Shown in pieces: positions 7,629 to 14,895 of a DNA stretch of 25,444 nucleotides. The stretch is from IMG/VR virus record IMGVR_UViG_3300036859_000194, positions 1-25,444 of that record. One strand, given 5' to 3'. Position 1 is the first letter of the stretch. Each line of letters begins with the position of its first letter. The DNA is from a virus. The position numbers were made by a program, and so were the translations under genes. The notes under the pieces are model-generated. The model did not search any database. It was not told where the DNA came from and worked only from the letters and a program-made list of their open reading frames with translations.

Positions 7629-10024
7629 GGCCGCGCCCCGTCCTTGGGCCTCGCCTTCGCCTGCGCGGCCTTGGCATCCATCATCTCAAGACCTAGCGCG
7701 TGCTTGTGGTCGGCACTCTCAGCAGCCAATTCGGCTTGTCGCTCCTGCGCATCGGCTTGGATCGCGATGCCGCGTTCCTTCACCATCATCTGAATGCCGG
7801 CCTCGCGCTCCTTGAGCACCAGCATGCGCTGCTCATGATCAAACTGCATTTGCAGCTTGTCGCGCTCCATGACCATCTTTTGCTGTTCCAACACAAAGTC
7901 GGCTTCTGCCTGGTCGCGCTCACGTTGCGCCGTCTCAGCATCGATCTGAGCCTGCATCCGCATCTTCTCAAGTTCGGCTCGCGCCTTGGCCTGCTCGGTC
8001 TGCGTCTTAACCTCCTCCGGTGTCGGCGGCTTGGGCGGCGGGTTGGCCGCCATCTTCTCCAGATCCGCGATGGTCTCTTCCATCGCCGTTTCCAACTCGC
8101 GGCCAACTCGGAAGCCGCGCACGCCGAACAGCAGCATCTTGCCCATCAACGGGGCCATCTTCGGCTGCTGCGCAGCCGCCTCCAGCGCCTGCGGCAGGAA
8201 CTGCGCCACCGCGCCGAGGAACTCAACCCGCGCCTGCTTCTCGGCCTGCACATCGGGCTCGATCGTCGAGTCGGTCTCGATGTCCACCCGGAAGCCGCGC
8301 AGCTTGTCCTTTTTCAGCAAATCGATGGCGGCCTGAAACCGCTCCATCGCCAGCATCTGCGGATCTGGCGGCGGCGGCTCCATCGGCATCGGGGGCTGGC
8401 CAGGCATCTGCGGGGGCTGACCGGGGGGTGACACGGGAGGTCCCAGTGGCATGCCGGGCTGCTGCGGCGGAGGCGTCGGGACATGATGCCCGGCGAACTC
8501 CTCCGGTCCCCACTGCTCATAGCCGCTCATTAAGAGCAGCGTCATTGGCGAGAAGTGCTCGCTGATGATCTCGGCCACGATGCGCAGGAAGTCGCGCGCG
8601 AACACAGCCACCGCCGACTGCCGGTCGCTGAGCCGCAGATTGGCAAACTGCCCCTTGATGCGCTGCTCGGTTGCCGTCTTCGGTGCGCCCGCCGTTGCCT
8701 GGCCGCGCACGATGTCGGACATGCCGGTGATCTCTTGCAGATCGGCCTTGACCTGCGCGCGTGCCTCATACAGCCGGATCAGGACCTCGGCCATCTCCTT
8801 GATCGGCAGCAGGTCAAGCGCGCCATCCATGCCGTTCTTGGACGCAAACTGCGACCAATTCTCGATCGGGTAGAGCGTGTTCTCGGTGCCCTCCTCCAAG
8901 AGCCGCTTGAGCGCCGGCACGCTGGCGTCATAGACGCCGGCCGCCTTGATCGCCTTGGTCAGCGCCGCGATGCGCGCGGTCAGGCTGTCGAGCTCGAGCG
9001 CCTGATCCTGATACTCGACGTAGTCCGGCGTCGGCACGATGGAGTCGTTCGCGATCGTGGCCAAGAGCGGATCGGGCGATGGCCAGAAGCATTCGAGCTG
9101 CAGCGGATCGTCCGCCACCTCCAGCGGCTTGTTGTAGTGCTCGCTGATGAAGTAGACCTTGCGGTCGTCCTTGTTCCACAGCTCCCAGATTTCCGCCTTC
9201 TTGAACATCTCGTCCAGGCTGGACTTGTCGTTCGCCTTGTCCCAGTCCTTCGGCGCATAGTTGAGCGGGACCTCTTTCAGCTCTTGGTCGGTGAGCCCCT
9301 TGCCGCGGAAGCGCGCCACCAACTCGTTGCGGGTCAGGAACGCCCGCTTGCCCTTCCAGCGCAGCTCATCACAGGTTCGCGCCGGATTGGCGAGGAAGTC
9401 CTCCCAGTGCACATAGTCGGTGCACACCATCTCGGACGCGACGATCTGCGATGGAACCGCAGCAGTTGCAGTGCCCGCAGCAGATGGCGGCGATGCACCG
9501 ACAGGGGAGGACGGGCCAAGGGGCGTGGCACTGCCCCCATTGGTTTGCGTGACCGGCGGGCCATCCGTGTAGGTCGGCTCGTAACGTCCCCACAGCACCC
9601 CCTGCCCCGGCAGCAGATAGTCCAGCACCGTCTTGCGCACGGCCTCGTGGAAGTACCCGGCCTCGATGGTGTAGCTCAGGCACCGCTCGAGAATGCGCGA
9701 CGCCGTGCGCCCGACCGGGTCGCGGTCCAGAAACCGCCGCTCGACCACCGGCCGCGGCGCCTTGGCATAGATCGCCGGCAGCAGGGTCTGCACGTTCGAC
9801 CACAGCACGTTGAAGCGCACGCCGGAGACGCGCTGGCCGTCGGTCTCTTCGTCCTGCGAGCGCTCATCGCGATAGCGCTGCACGATCTTGCGCGACCGGT
9901 CCATCCACTTCTTGCGCGCCTTCTTCGCCAGACTGATTTCGGTATGCCAGCGCTTGGCCACGTCCTCCGGCGTGAAGCCGATCTCCTGCGGCGACACCGC
10001 GCTGTCGGCAATGACATCAGGCAT
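7625..10024 (-). CDS. Portal protein (P22 gp1-like, with long C-terminal helical barrel)
   Basis: 799 residues from the ATG at 10022-10024, which overlaps the previous stop as TGATG. An in-frame TTG one codon earlier is less likely. The N-terminal portion (WHTEISLAKKARKKWMDRSRKIVQRYRDERS, FNVLWSNVQTLLPAIYAKAPRPVV) matches the portal wing and clip regions of the P22-like group. LPIKEMAEVLIRLYEARAQVKADLQEITGMSDIVRGQA is the usual crown/stem text. Two low-complexity insertions are visible: Gly/Ser/Ala/Pro-rich near residues 155-195 and a strongly Pro-rich run near 515-560. About 130 residues at the end are a continuous charged helix (EQAKARAELEKMRMQAQIDAE to the end), as expected for the long barrel of P22 portals. 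The portal is the dodecameric DNA gate of the head. Confidence 0.88.
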   Translation of the reverse strand: MPDVIADSAVSPQEIGFTPEDVAKRWHTEISLAKKARKKWMDRSRKIVQRYRDERSQDEETDGQRVSGVRFNVLWSNVQTLLPAIYAKAPRPVVERRFLDRDPVGRTASRILERCLSYTIEAGYFHEAVRKTVLDYLLPGQGVLWGRYEPTYTDGPPVTQTNGGSATPLGPSSPVGASPPSAAGTATAAVPSQIVASEMVCTDYVHWEDFLANPARTCDELRWKGKRAFLTRNELVARFRGKGLTDQELKEVPLNYAPKDWDKANDKSSLDEMFKKAEIWELWNKDDRKVYFISEHYNKPLEVADDPLQLECFWPSPDPLLATIANDSIVPTPDYVEYQDQALELDSLTARIAALTKAIKAAGVYDASVPALKRLLEEGTENTLYPIENWSQFASKNGMDGALDLLPIKEMAEVLIRLYEARAQVKADLQEITGMSDIVRGQATAGAPKTATEQRIKGQFANLRLSDRQSAVAVFARDFLRIVAEIISEHFSPMTLLLMSGYEQWGPEEFAGHHVPTPPPQQPGMPLGPPVSPPGQPPQMPGQPPMPMEPPPPDPQMLAMERFQAAIDLLKKDKLRGFRVDIETDSTIEPDVQAEKQARVEFLGAVAQFLPQALEAAAQQPKMAPLMGKMLLFGVRGFRVGRELETAMEETIADLEKMAANPPPKPPTPEEVKTQTEQAKARAELEKMRMQAQIDAETAQRERDQAEADFVLEQQKMVMERDKLQMQFDHEQRMLVLKEREAGIQMMVKERGIAIQADAQERQAELAAESADHKHALGLEMMDAKAAQAKARPKDGARP

Positions 10025-10245
10025 CAATTTGACTTTCTGCGGAACTTGGCGGAGATGCGCTCGGCCTCGTTCATGTCCTGATGCATCTGCACCGCACGAT
10101 CAAACGGGTGCTTATGCGCCCAAATGTTCAGGGCGACTGTGCGCGGGTCATCGCCGCGCCGATCCTCGATATTCTCGCTCGGCTGCGAGTACGGCAGGTA
10201 GTCGGCAAGCGATCGTGTGACCTTGTCGCGCGCGCTGTCAGCCAT
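10024..10245 (-). CDS. Small unknown protein upstream of portal
   Basis: 73 residues starting MADSARDKVTRSLADYLPYS at 10243-10245, overlapping the preceding gene by 8 nt. A longer in-frame reading to 10299 is Arg/Trp-rich and lies inside that gene, so I rejected it. The protein is hydrophilic with a helical end (VQMHQDMNEAERISAKFRRKSN). Its stop overlaps the portal ATG as TGATG, so it may feed ribosomes to the portal. The family is not recognised. Confidence 0.6.
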   Translation of the reverse strand: MADSARDKVTRSLADYLPYSQPSENIEDRRGDDPRTVALNIWAHKHPFDRAVQMHQDMNEAERISAKFRRKSN

Positions 10246-10516
10246 CCTCGCGGTCCTCGTAGCTGGCCGCCACCGACGCCGCCACGCGCGCGCGGACAAA
10301 CTCAGGCAATTGCTCGGCGTTCTGCATCAGCTCGAGCCCGGAAGCGACCACGGCAACAACCGTGTACGGCCCGCTGAAGATCATCCGCTCGCGCATGAAC
10401 ATCGTCAGCACCGCATCCTGATCGACCGGATGAATGGTCGTGACCATGTGAAAGCCGCGCGCCGCCATATCCTCGGCGACAAGCTCCGCGAACCGCGCGC
10501 CGGCGACATCACGCAT
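10238..10516 (-). CDS. Small unknown protein of the head block
   Basis: 92 residues beginning MRDVAGARFAELVAEDMAARGFHMV. The sequence alternates amphipathic helices with a short strand-like part (SGPYTVVAVVASGLELMQNAEQLPEFVRARVAASVAASYEDRED). The start follows the TAG of the upstream gene by 3 nt, and only a G-rich stretch (TAGGGGCGG) is available as ribosome site. It lies in the run of small genes between the virion-surface genes and the portal. The ordered, Ala/Val/Glu-rich composition argues that this frame is real. No function can be assigned. Confidence 0.58.
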   Translation of the reverse strand: MRDVAGARFAELVAEDMAARGFHMVTTIHPVDQDAVLTMFMRERMIFSGPYTVVAVVASGLELMQNAEQLPEFVRARVAASVAASYEDREDG

Positions 10517-10519
10517 GTT

Positions 10520-11317
10520 CTAGGCCGCCCCTACCGCCGTCATGTAGCCTGCTATCGCCTGATAGAACGCCAGCTCCATGCCGGCGAGCGACGCGCCCCA
10601 CGCCGCCGCGGCGATCTGCCGGGTCGAATAACTCGATGGACTGGCCCCGCAAATCCACTGTTCCATGTCGGGGACGCCGTTCGATGTGGTCAGCATGTCG
10701 GCGCCGAGCTGCACACCGTTGTGCCATGCCTTCTTGAAGCCGGCATCGGAGCGCGATGCCCCCGAGAAACCGATCGAGGAAGGCGTTCCCGTCTCGTTTG
10801 GCGCCGCGTCATTAATCCCGATCGAGATGTCGCCGTTTGCGTTCATCGCGCAGACTACTGCGATCGGAGGAACGATCGTGCCGACATCACCCACCGAACT
10901 CAACGAACCCGTCCGGCTCCAGACCCACAGCGACGCATCGTCCTGCGTGTAGTTCACGCCATTCACCGTCGGATTGTACCGCGTGTGAATGCGGGCCGAG
11001 ACTGCCACGCTGCCGGTGAAGCCGCGATCGACCGCAAACGCAGTGTTGAGCGCGACCAAGGGGGCAGTCACCCCCTTCCAGTTTAGCAACGCCGCCTGCT
11101 CGTCGTGCGCCGCCAGCACCCAGAGCACATCCAGCAGCGGCCACGCGCCGGCTGCCTTCAGCGCCACGATGCAGTCGTTGATCACGATCTTGCGCGCGTT
11201 GTCCGGCTGCGCCGTCATCCGGGCGAACAGCGCTTCGGCGTCCGGGTCCCACACCGGCACCGCTCCGCCACCTGCGTCCCATGCATACCGCCGCCGGAAC
11301 CGGAAGCGCGAGGACAT
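10520..11317 (-). CDS. Virion-surface / tail-associated beta protein (concanavalin-like style), unknown
   Basis: 265 residues. The ATG at 11315-11317 overlaps the TAA of the preceding gene (TAATG), so I use it instead of an upstream start that adds 41 residues inside that gene. The first third has the recurring phage text DAEALFARMTAQPDNARKIVI, LKAAGAWPLLDVLWVLAAHDEQAALLNWKG. The rest is a beta-rich body with RYNPTVNGVNYTQDDASLWVWSR and SIGFSGASRSDAGFKKAWHNG, and a final helix (ELAFYQAIAGYMTAVGAA). I recall this layout from uncharacterised phage proteins associated with fibres or appendages. A lectin-like jelly-roll fold is likely but unproven. Such a gene between terminase and portal is a little unusual, because fibre-type genes normally lie after the hub genes. 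Confidence 0.65.
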   Translation of the reverse strand: MSSRFRFRRRYAWDAGGGAVPVWDPDAEALFARMTAQPDNARKIVINDCIVALKAAGAWPLLDVLWVLAAHDEQAALLNWKGVTAPLVALNTAFAVDRGFTGSVAVSARIHTRYNPTVNGVNYTQDDASLWVWSRTGSLSSVGDVGTIVPPIAVVCAMNANGDISIGINDAAPNETGTPSSIGFSGASRSDAGFKKAWHNGVQLGADMLTTSNGVPDMEQWICGASPSSYSTRQIAAAAWGASLAGMELAFYQAIAGYMTAVGAA

Positions 11318-11649
11318 TACCGCCCTTGCCCCGTCGTGAAATAAAACACGTTCGCGGGTGTTCCAATCGTCGCCACGTGCGTTACGTTCGGGCCAATCGT
11401 GAACGCCTGCGCCGTGCCAGGCAGGATCGGCGTCGAGCATGGCGACGTCCCCGGACCCGCGACAGCCACCACACCCGGGCCGCCGAACTCGACGAATGCA
11501 ATCGCATTGGCCGCCAGCGACGTCACCACTACTTGCCCGCCCGCTGCCCCACCGGCAAAGACCAATGGCGTCGTCTCCGATGTCGCTCCCGCCAGCGTCT
11601 CGACGACCGTGCCAACCGCATTCGGCGTGAATGCCAGACCCATCGACAT
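11317..11649 (-). CDS. Small beta-rich virion protein, unknown
   Basis: 110 residues starting MSMGLAFTPNAVGTVVETLAG. GGAGGG lies about 8 nt before the ATG. The composition is Gly, Ala, Val and Thr with repeated short strands (GGQVVVTSLAANAIAFVEFGG, TIGPNVTHVATIGTPANVFYFTTGQG). Its C-terminal half resembles the small beta-sandwich proteins often paired with fibre or appendage proteins. It is coupled to the next gene by TAATG, so the two products may form one structure, which is inference. Confidence 0.6.
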   Translation of the reverse strand: MSMGLAFTPNAVGTVVETLAGATSETTPLVFAGGAAGGQVVVTSLAANAIAFVEFGGPGVVAVAGPGTSPCSTPILPGTAQAFTIGPNVTHVATIGTPANVFYFTTGQGR

Positions 11650-11682
11650 CTCAAATCCCTCCTACGGTTCTTCGACCAGAGC

Positions 11683-11862
11683 TCAGAATGTCCGAAGCTC
11701 GCACCGCCACCCGCCTTCGCCGAGGCTTCGGCGGGCATGCCGCATCTGATACTGCGCGGCCCGCACGCACCACGCACGCTCCTGATACTGCCCGCCCTCG
11801 AACTCCCCCTTCGACAAGGGCTCAGGACCCGCAAACGTCAGGATCAGCAGCCACACCTGCAT
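11683..11862 (-). CDS. 59-residue small protein containing two repeat-derived segments
   Basis: The frame opens at ATG 11860-11862, three nt after the TGA of the preceding gene, and closes with TGA at 11683-11685. It fills what would otherwise be the only gap of more than 200 bp inside the head-gene block. The protein begins MQVWLLILTFAGPEPL, a short hydrophobic start, and contains FEGGQYQERAWCVRAAQY and a final WRCELRTF. Small phage proteins with a hydrophobic start, a central 'C..A', and a closing 'WRC' are common, which supports this as a real gene. Two palindromic repeats lie in frame: one encodes PEPLSKG and one HARRSLGEGG. Removing them would leave a normal short protein. The start has only a weak ribosome site. 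Function unknown. Confidence 0.5.
   Translation of the reverse strand: MQVWLLILTFAGPEPLSKGEFEGGQYQERAWCVRAAQYQMRHARRSLGEGGWRCELRTF
11710..11735. repeat. Palindromic REP-like element inside the 59-residue gene
   Basis: An imperfect palindrome with arms CCCGCC and GGCGGG and an inner GCCGA...TCGGC alternative pairing. I recall closely similar sequences as dispersed palindromes in Rhizobiales genomes, but only a genome count can show that here. It lies in the reading frame of the small gene at 11683-11862. Confidence 0.55.
11808..11827. repeat. REP-like 20-mer copy 1
   Basis: Plus-strand text CCTTCGACAAGGGCTCAGGA. The same 20-mer recurs in the opposite orientation with one mismatch at 12507-12526 and at 14146-14165. 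Its ends CCT.(C/A)GA and TCNAGG-like halves make it partly self-complementary, as REP sequences are. Confidence 0.6.
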
Positions 11863-11864
11863 GA

Positions 11865-12092
11865 TCAGCGCCCCGCAAGCCCCGCAAGTGCTTCAAGAAA
11901 GCCGCGATATTCCTTCACCGTAATCCGACCATCGCGCAGAGCCTGAAGATAAATGGCCGCACGCGGATCAAGCGGAGGCGGGGACGGCGACGGCATGCCG
12001 CCAGCGTATGCTTGCCCCGGCAAAACAGGATATGGCGACGCATCCGACATTGTCGGATCAGTCAGAAGACGTGCTATGCGGTCATCGGCCAT
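11865..12092 (-). CDS. Small unknown protein, N-terminus paralogous to the gene upstream of terminase
   Basis: 75 residues from the ATG at 12090-12092. GGAGGAG about 5 nt upstream sets this start over the TTG one codon before it. The N-terminus MADDRIARLLTDPT then PYPVLPGQAYAGG matches the first 35 residues of the protein at 13959-14396 (MPDDRIAAILAGLL, PFPILLGQQYA). A Pro-rich middle (PSPSPPPLDP) leads to a helical end (RAAIYLQALRDGRITVKEYRGFLEALAGLAGR). The shared start suggests a common docking peptide used by two small proteins on either side of the large terminase gene. Function unknown. Confidence 0.62.
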   Translation of the reverse strand: MADDRIARLLTDPTMSDASPYPVLPGQAYAGGMPSPSPPPLDPRAAIYLQALRDGRITVKEYRGFLEALAGLAGR

Positions 12093-12116
12093 CAACTCCT
12101 CCCACTACCCGCATGA

Positions 12117-12605
12117 TCAGCCCCGCCGCTCGCGATCCACCTTTTGCTCCTTAACCCACGGCCCCGTCCCCATCACACGCCCCGTCACAGACTGCGAGCC
12201 GCCCCCGAACAGATTCAGCGGATCAAGCGGGCGCTTGAATATCTGCTGTGCCTGCTCAATCGGCAGCATCGCCGCCGACTTCAGCGCACCACCCGGATTC
12301 TGGACAAAGCTCTTCGCCTGCTCGATCGGCGCCATCAGCGGAGCTGTCGCCGTCTGCAGCGGTCGCCGCGCAAAGTCCTGGATGCCCCGCAGCGGCGCCA
12401 TCGCCGCATCCTTCAACGTCCCCAGCGGCTGATCCACAAGCTGCCCGGGCGCCGGGACCGCAGGCGCCATCGCGCCCGGCATCCCCGCCAGCGCCGCCGC
12501 TACACGTCCTGAGCCCTGGTCGAAGGAGCCGCCCGGCAGCCCGCCAAACCGCCCCAGCACCGACCCGGCACCCAGCGCCGGCGAACCCTGCATCCCTGGC
12601 AGCAT
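12117..12605 (-). CDS. Pro/Ala-rich protein with three imperfect helical repeats, unknown
   Basis: 162 residues. The ATG at 12603-12605 follows the terminase stop closely (TGAGATG), with GGAGG 7 nt before it. The N-terminal 55 residues are Gly/Ala/Pro-rich and look disordered. Residues about 60-130 contain three imperfect amphipathic repeats of about 22 residues, each with (A/S)AAM.P or LMAP, then an I-x-x-(A/F) helix and a Pro break: DAAMAPLRGIQDFARRPLQ, PLMAPIEQAKSFVQNPGG, SAAMLPIEQAQQIFKRPLD. A REP-like 20-mer lies in frame at 12507-12526 and encodes GSFDQGSG. Helical repeat proteins with little sequence constraint in this place are sometimes virion or ejected proteins, but nothing here decides that. 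Confidence 0.58.
   Translation of the reverse strand: MLPGMQGSPALGAGSVLGRFGGLPGGSFDQGSGRVAAALAGMPGAMAPAVPAPGQLVDQPLGTLKDAAMAPLRGIQDFARRPLQTATAPLMAPIEQAKSFVQNPGGALKSAAMLPIEQAQQIFKRPLDPLNLFGGGSQSVTGRVMGTGPWVKEQKVDRERRG
12507..12526. repeat. REP-like 20-mer copy 2, inside a coding region
   Basis: TCCTGAGCCCTGGTCGAAGG, 19 of 20 bases equal to the reverse complement of copy 1 at 11808-11827. It sits in the frame of the Pro/Ala-rich protein but is read in a different phase from copy 3, so the similarity is at DNA level and not protein level. Confidence 0.6.
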
Positions 12606-12606
12606 C

Positions 12607-13959
12607 TCAAATCCTCCGCGCGCCCTGATGCCGTTCCTTCAACTCCCACAGCCGATCCAGCGTCGGCTCCTCCTTCACCACTTCCGCCACAAACACCGGC
12701 CCGCGCGGCGTCTCAACCATCCGCCCAGCAGGCGGCGCCGCAGCCGGTGCAATCTCCCGATAGGCCATCGCAAGATACCGAAATGCGTCGGACGCGTGAG
12801 TGGCCCAGTCCTTGCGCGGAACATCCTTGAACGTCTTGAGCTTCTCGTCATACTCCGCCCGGTACTGCCGCAACGCCTCCAGCCCATCCTTGCACTTCAC
12901 CGCGTCAAACCAGAACCGCTTGAACTCCACCCGCGCCCCGTTGATCCCGTCCTCAACCTCGTGCAACGCCACCAGCCGCGGCTTGCGCCCCATCTCGATC
13001 AGCGTCTCAATCCGGGTCTTCCCCGTCTCCATGCTCGGCACCTTGGCATCGTGCGGCACCCAGTCCGTCCCGTGATACCCCCGCGCATCCAGGTCGGCGC
13101 AGTACTTCTCCATCGAGTAGCCATACGACTGCAGAAAATCGACAACCCGTATCTCGCCGGGCGCCCCGTGCTGCCACACCCAGATCGCCATGTGGTCGCC
13201 GTTGCCAAGGTCCCATGCCGTGTGCGCCGGCAGGCTCGGATCGTAGGGCACAACGCCGATGCGGCCGCGACGCTGAGCCTCAGCCATCTCCTTCCCGAAG
13301 TAGGCACCGAGGATGGCCGCCTCAAACGAACACTCGAACTCCTGCTCGTACTGCTCCGGCGTCATCTGGTCACGCCAGACCGCCAACTCCAGATCAGGGA
13401 TGATGCCGGTCTCCGATGCCTTCATCACCGCCGAGAACCAGGTCGGATCACCTTGCGCGGCCTCGTGGAGAGCGTGAAACTCGTTGTGGCCCTTCGGCGT
13501 CCCGATGAACGTCGCCCAGCCCTGCCGATCCGCCAGCATCGGCCCGATCACCTCGCCCCACACGCTCGGCCGCATGTCCGCGTACTCGTCCATCACAATC
13601 CCATCCAGATACGGCCCGCGTAGCCGGTCCGGGTTGTCCGCCCCGTGGATGCGTATGCGCGCCCCGTTGATCAGCTCCACCCACAGCTCGCCCTCGTTCT
13701 TGTCCTTCACGATCGGCTGCGCATACCGCTTGAGATAGTCCCACGCCACCTCCTTGGCCTGCGCCAGGAACGGCGCCACATAGGCATAGCGCCCGTGCGG
13801 CTGCGCACTCAGCACCGCCCGCTTCACCATGTCGTTGATGCACGCCACCGTCTTCCCCGCCCGCCGGTGCGCCACGATGCACGCCCAGCGCTGCGCCCGC
13901 CGGTGATACGGTCCGAAGATGCGCCGCGGCGCGTAGGGGATGGTGACGACGCGGGCCAT
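12607..13959 (-). CDS. Terminase large subunit (packaging ATPase-nuclease)
   Basis: 450 residues. The ATPase domain has a Walker A-type loop HRRAGKT at 31-37, Walker B GIVMDE at 120-125 with D124/E125, and the coupling motif FIGTPKG at 151-157. The nuclease domain follows, with candidate metal ligands D250 (AWDLGNGD), D304 (PHDA) and D391 (THASDAFRY). All key positions look intact, so this should be an active motor that cuts concatemers and pumps DNA through the portal into the head. The ATG overlaps the previous stop as TGATG. Length and motif spacing are usual for TerL. The closest packaging type (headful or cos) cannot be read from these motifs. Confidence 0.93.
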   Translation of the reverse strand: MARVVTIPYAPRRIFGPYHRRAQRWACIVAHRRAGKTVACINDMVKRAVLSAQPHGRYAYVAPFLAQAKEVAWDYLKRYAQPIVKDKNEGELWVELINGARIRIHGADNPDRLRGPYLDGIVMDEYADMRPSVWGEVIGPMLADRQGWATFIGTPKGHNEFHALHEAAQGDPTWFSAVMKASETGIIPDLELAVWRDQMTPEQYEQEFECSFEAAILGAYFGKEMAEAQRRGRIGVVPYDPSLPAHTAWDLGNGDHMAIWVWQHGAPGEIRVVDFLQSYGYSMEKYCADLDARGYHGTDWVPHDAKVPSMETGKTRIETLIEMGRKPRLVALHEVEDGINGARVEFKRFWFDAVKCKDGLEALRQYRAEYDEKLKTFKDVPRKDWATHASDAFRYLAMAYREIAPAAAPPAGRMVETPRGPVFVAEVVKEEPTLDRLWELKERHQGARRI

Positions 13960-14396
13960 CAGCGCTTCAGAATGCTCCTGATCTGCTCAAGCTCGGCCGC
14001 CCACTCAGCGTCCGACATGTCCTGCACCCGGTTGAACTCCTGCCCCCCAGCCTCCCGCATCTGCTCCCGACGCTGCTCGCGGGTCATCCCCGCAGTCTCC
14101 TTCCGGATAGCCTCAAAGGCCTTCTCAACCTCGCGCTCCGTCGGCTTCTGAGCCCTTGTCGAAGGATTTGCCTCACCCTTGATCCGAGGCAGCCGGCCCG
14201 CCGCCGACACTGGGCCGGCCACACTCCCCACCAACTGGTTGGGATCGGGGATGAGCGGGCTGAACCCCGTCAGCGGGTTGTACAGCTTGTCCGCTGCGTA
14301 CTGCTGCCCCAGCAGGATCGGGAACGGCATGGCGTCGGTCGCCACCGGAGGCGGCAGCAACCCGGCCAGGATCGCCGCTATCCGGTCATCCGGCAT
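13959..14396 (-). CDS. Unknown protein coupled to terminase, with MxDDRIA N-terminal motif
   Basis: 145 residues beginning MPDDRIAAILAGLLPPP, a start shared with the protein at 11865-12092. Residues 20-75 are Pro/Leu-rich (PFPILLGQQYAADKLYNPLTGFSPLIPDPNQL). Residues about 85-145 are strongly helical and charged (EREVEKAFEAIRKETAGMTREQRREQMREAGG, SDAEWAAELEQIRSILKR). The stop overlaps the terminase start. A REP-like 20-mer is read in frame as PSTRAQ at the junction of the two halves (14146-14165). Its place and helical end would fit a packaging accessory protein, but I do not recognise a family. Confidence 0.62.
   Translation of the reverse strand: MPDDRIAAILAGLLPPPVATDAMPFPILLGQQYAADKLYNPLTGFSPLIPDPNQLVGSVAGPVSAAGRLPRIKGEANPSTRAQKPTEREVEKAFEAIRKETAGMTREQRREQMREAGGQEFNRVQDMSDAEWAAELEQIRSILKR
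14146..14165. repeat. REP-like 20-mer copy 3, inside a coding region
   Basis: TTCTGAGCCCTTGTCGAAGG, 19 of 20 identical to the reverse complement of copy 1. It lies at a domain junction of the MxDDRIA protein, in a third reading context. Confidence 0.6.
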
Positions 14397-14399
14397 CGG

Positions 14400-14732
14400 T
14401 CAGAACGCGTCGTTCAACTTGTCCAGCAACTTCAGGCACTCCCGCAGCCGGTCCTCCGCCATGGACAGCGCGGCGTGCAGGCCCGAAGTACACGGCGCAC
14501 TAGGCGAGCTGCCCGCCTCGACGCCGCTGCCAGCGATGCGCCCCGTGAGTCCTTGCAGTCGTCCGTGGAGTTCGTCCAGGCCGGTGCATAGGCCCTCAGC
14601 CCGGGTCAGGAAGCCGATCTCCTTGGGCGCAGACGGCTGGTAGTTCCGCTGCGCCTGGTAGGCCCGCTTGAGCGCCTCGGGGCTGGCCTGGCCGACGCCG
14701 CCCATACCGAGTTGATTGCCAAGACTCTCCAT
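14400..14732 (-). CDS. Small helical unknown protein of the packaging region
   Basis: 110 residues beginning MESLGNQLGMGGVGQ. GAGGAG about 6 nt upstream gives a clear start. The protein contains EALKRAYQAQRNYQPSAPKEI, a middle helix with GLDELHGRLQGLTGRIAG, a Ser/Pro/Gly linker, and a final helix SMAEDRLRECLKLLDKLNDAF. Such short two-helix proteins without conserved residues are common next to terminases. Small terminase subunits are also helical, but this one lacks an evident HTH. Function unknown. Confidence 0.6.
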   Translation of the reverse strand: MESLGNQLGMGGVGQASPEALKRAYQAQRNYQPSAPKEIGFLTRAEGLCTGLDELHGRLQGLTGRIAGSGVEAGSSPSAPCTSGLHAALSMAEDRLRECLKLLDKLNDAF

Positions 14733-14895
14733 CCGTCACTCCTCTCGTTGTGAAGCTATCGCTCATGCCACATATGCGGGAAACCGGCGCTAAGCCGTTG
14801 ATGTTGCTCAGAACTGGGGCGTCACGTAACTTTTTGCCATCGCTTTCGTGAGCCAGGCGCTCCCCAACCAAGGGGACGCTCTACGTTGATATCAC
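14733..14895. other. Intergenic spacer of 163 bp, nothing firmly identified
   Basis: No uninterrupted short frame with a good start is present. A TCCCC-AACCAA-GGGGA hairpin lies around 14865-14880, without a T-run, so it is not a standard terminator. The spacer ends in the ribosome site of the following leftward gene. Confidence 0.4.

Noticed and set aside
8555-10081. Long open frame on the plus strand (about 500 codons) opposite the portal gene
   Set aside because: Antisense shadow of a high-GC gene: Arg/His/Leu-rich, no domain text, no ribosome site.
12628-13623. Plus-strand frame opposite the large terminase
   Set aside because: Shadow of TerL, whose motifs are intact on the minus strand.
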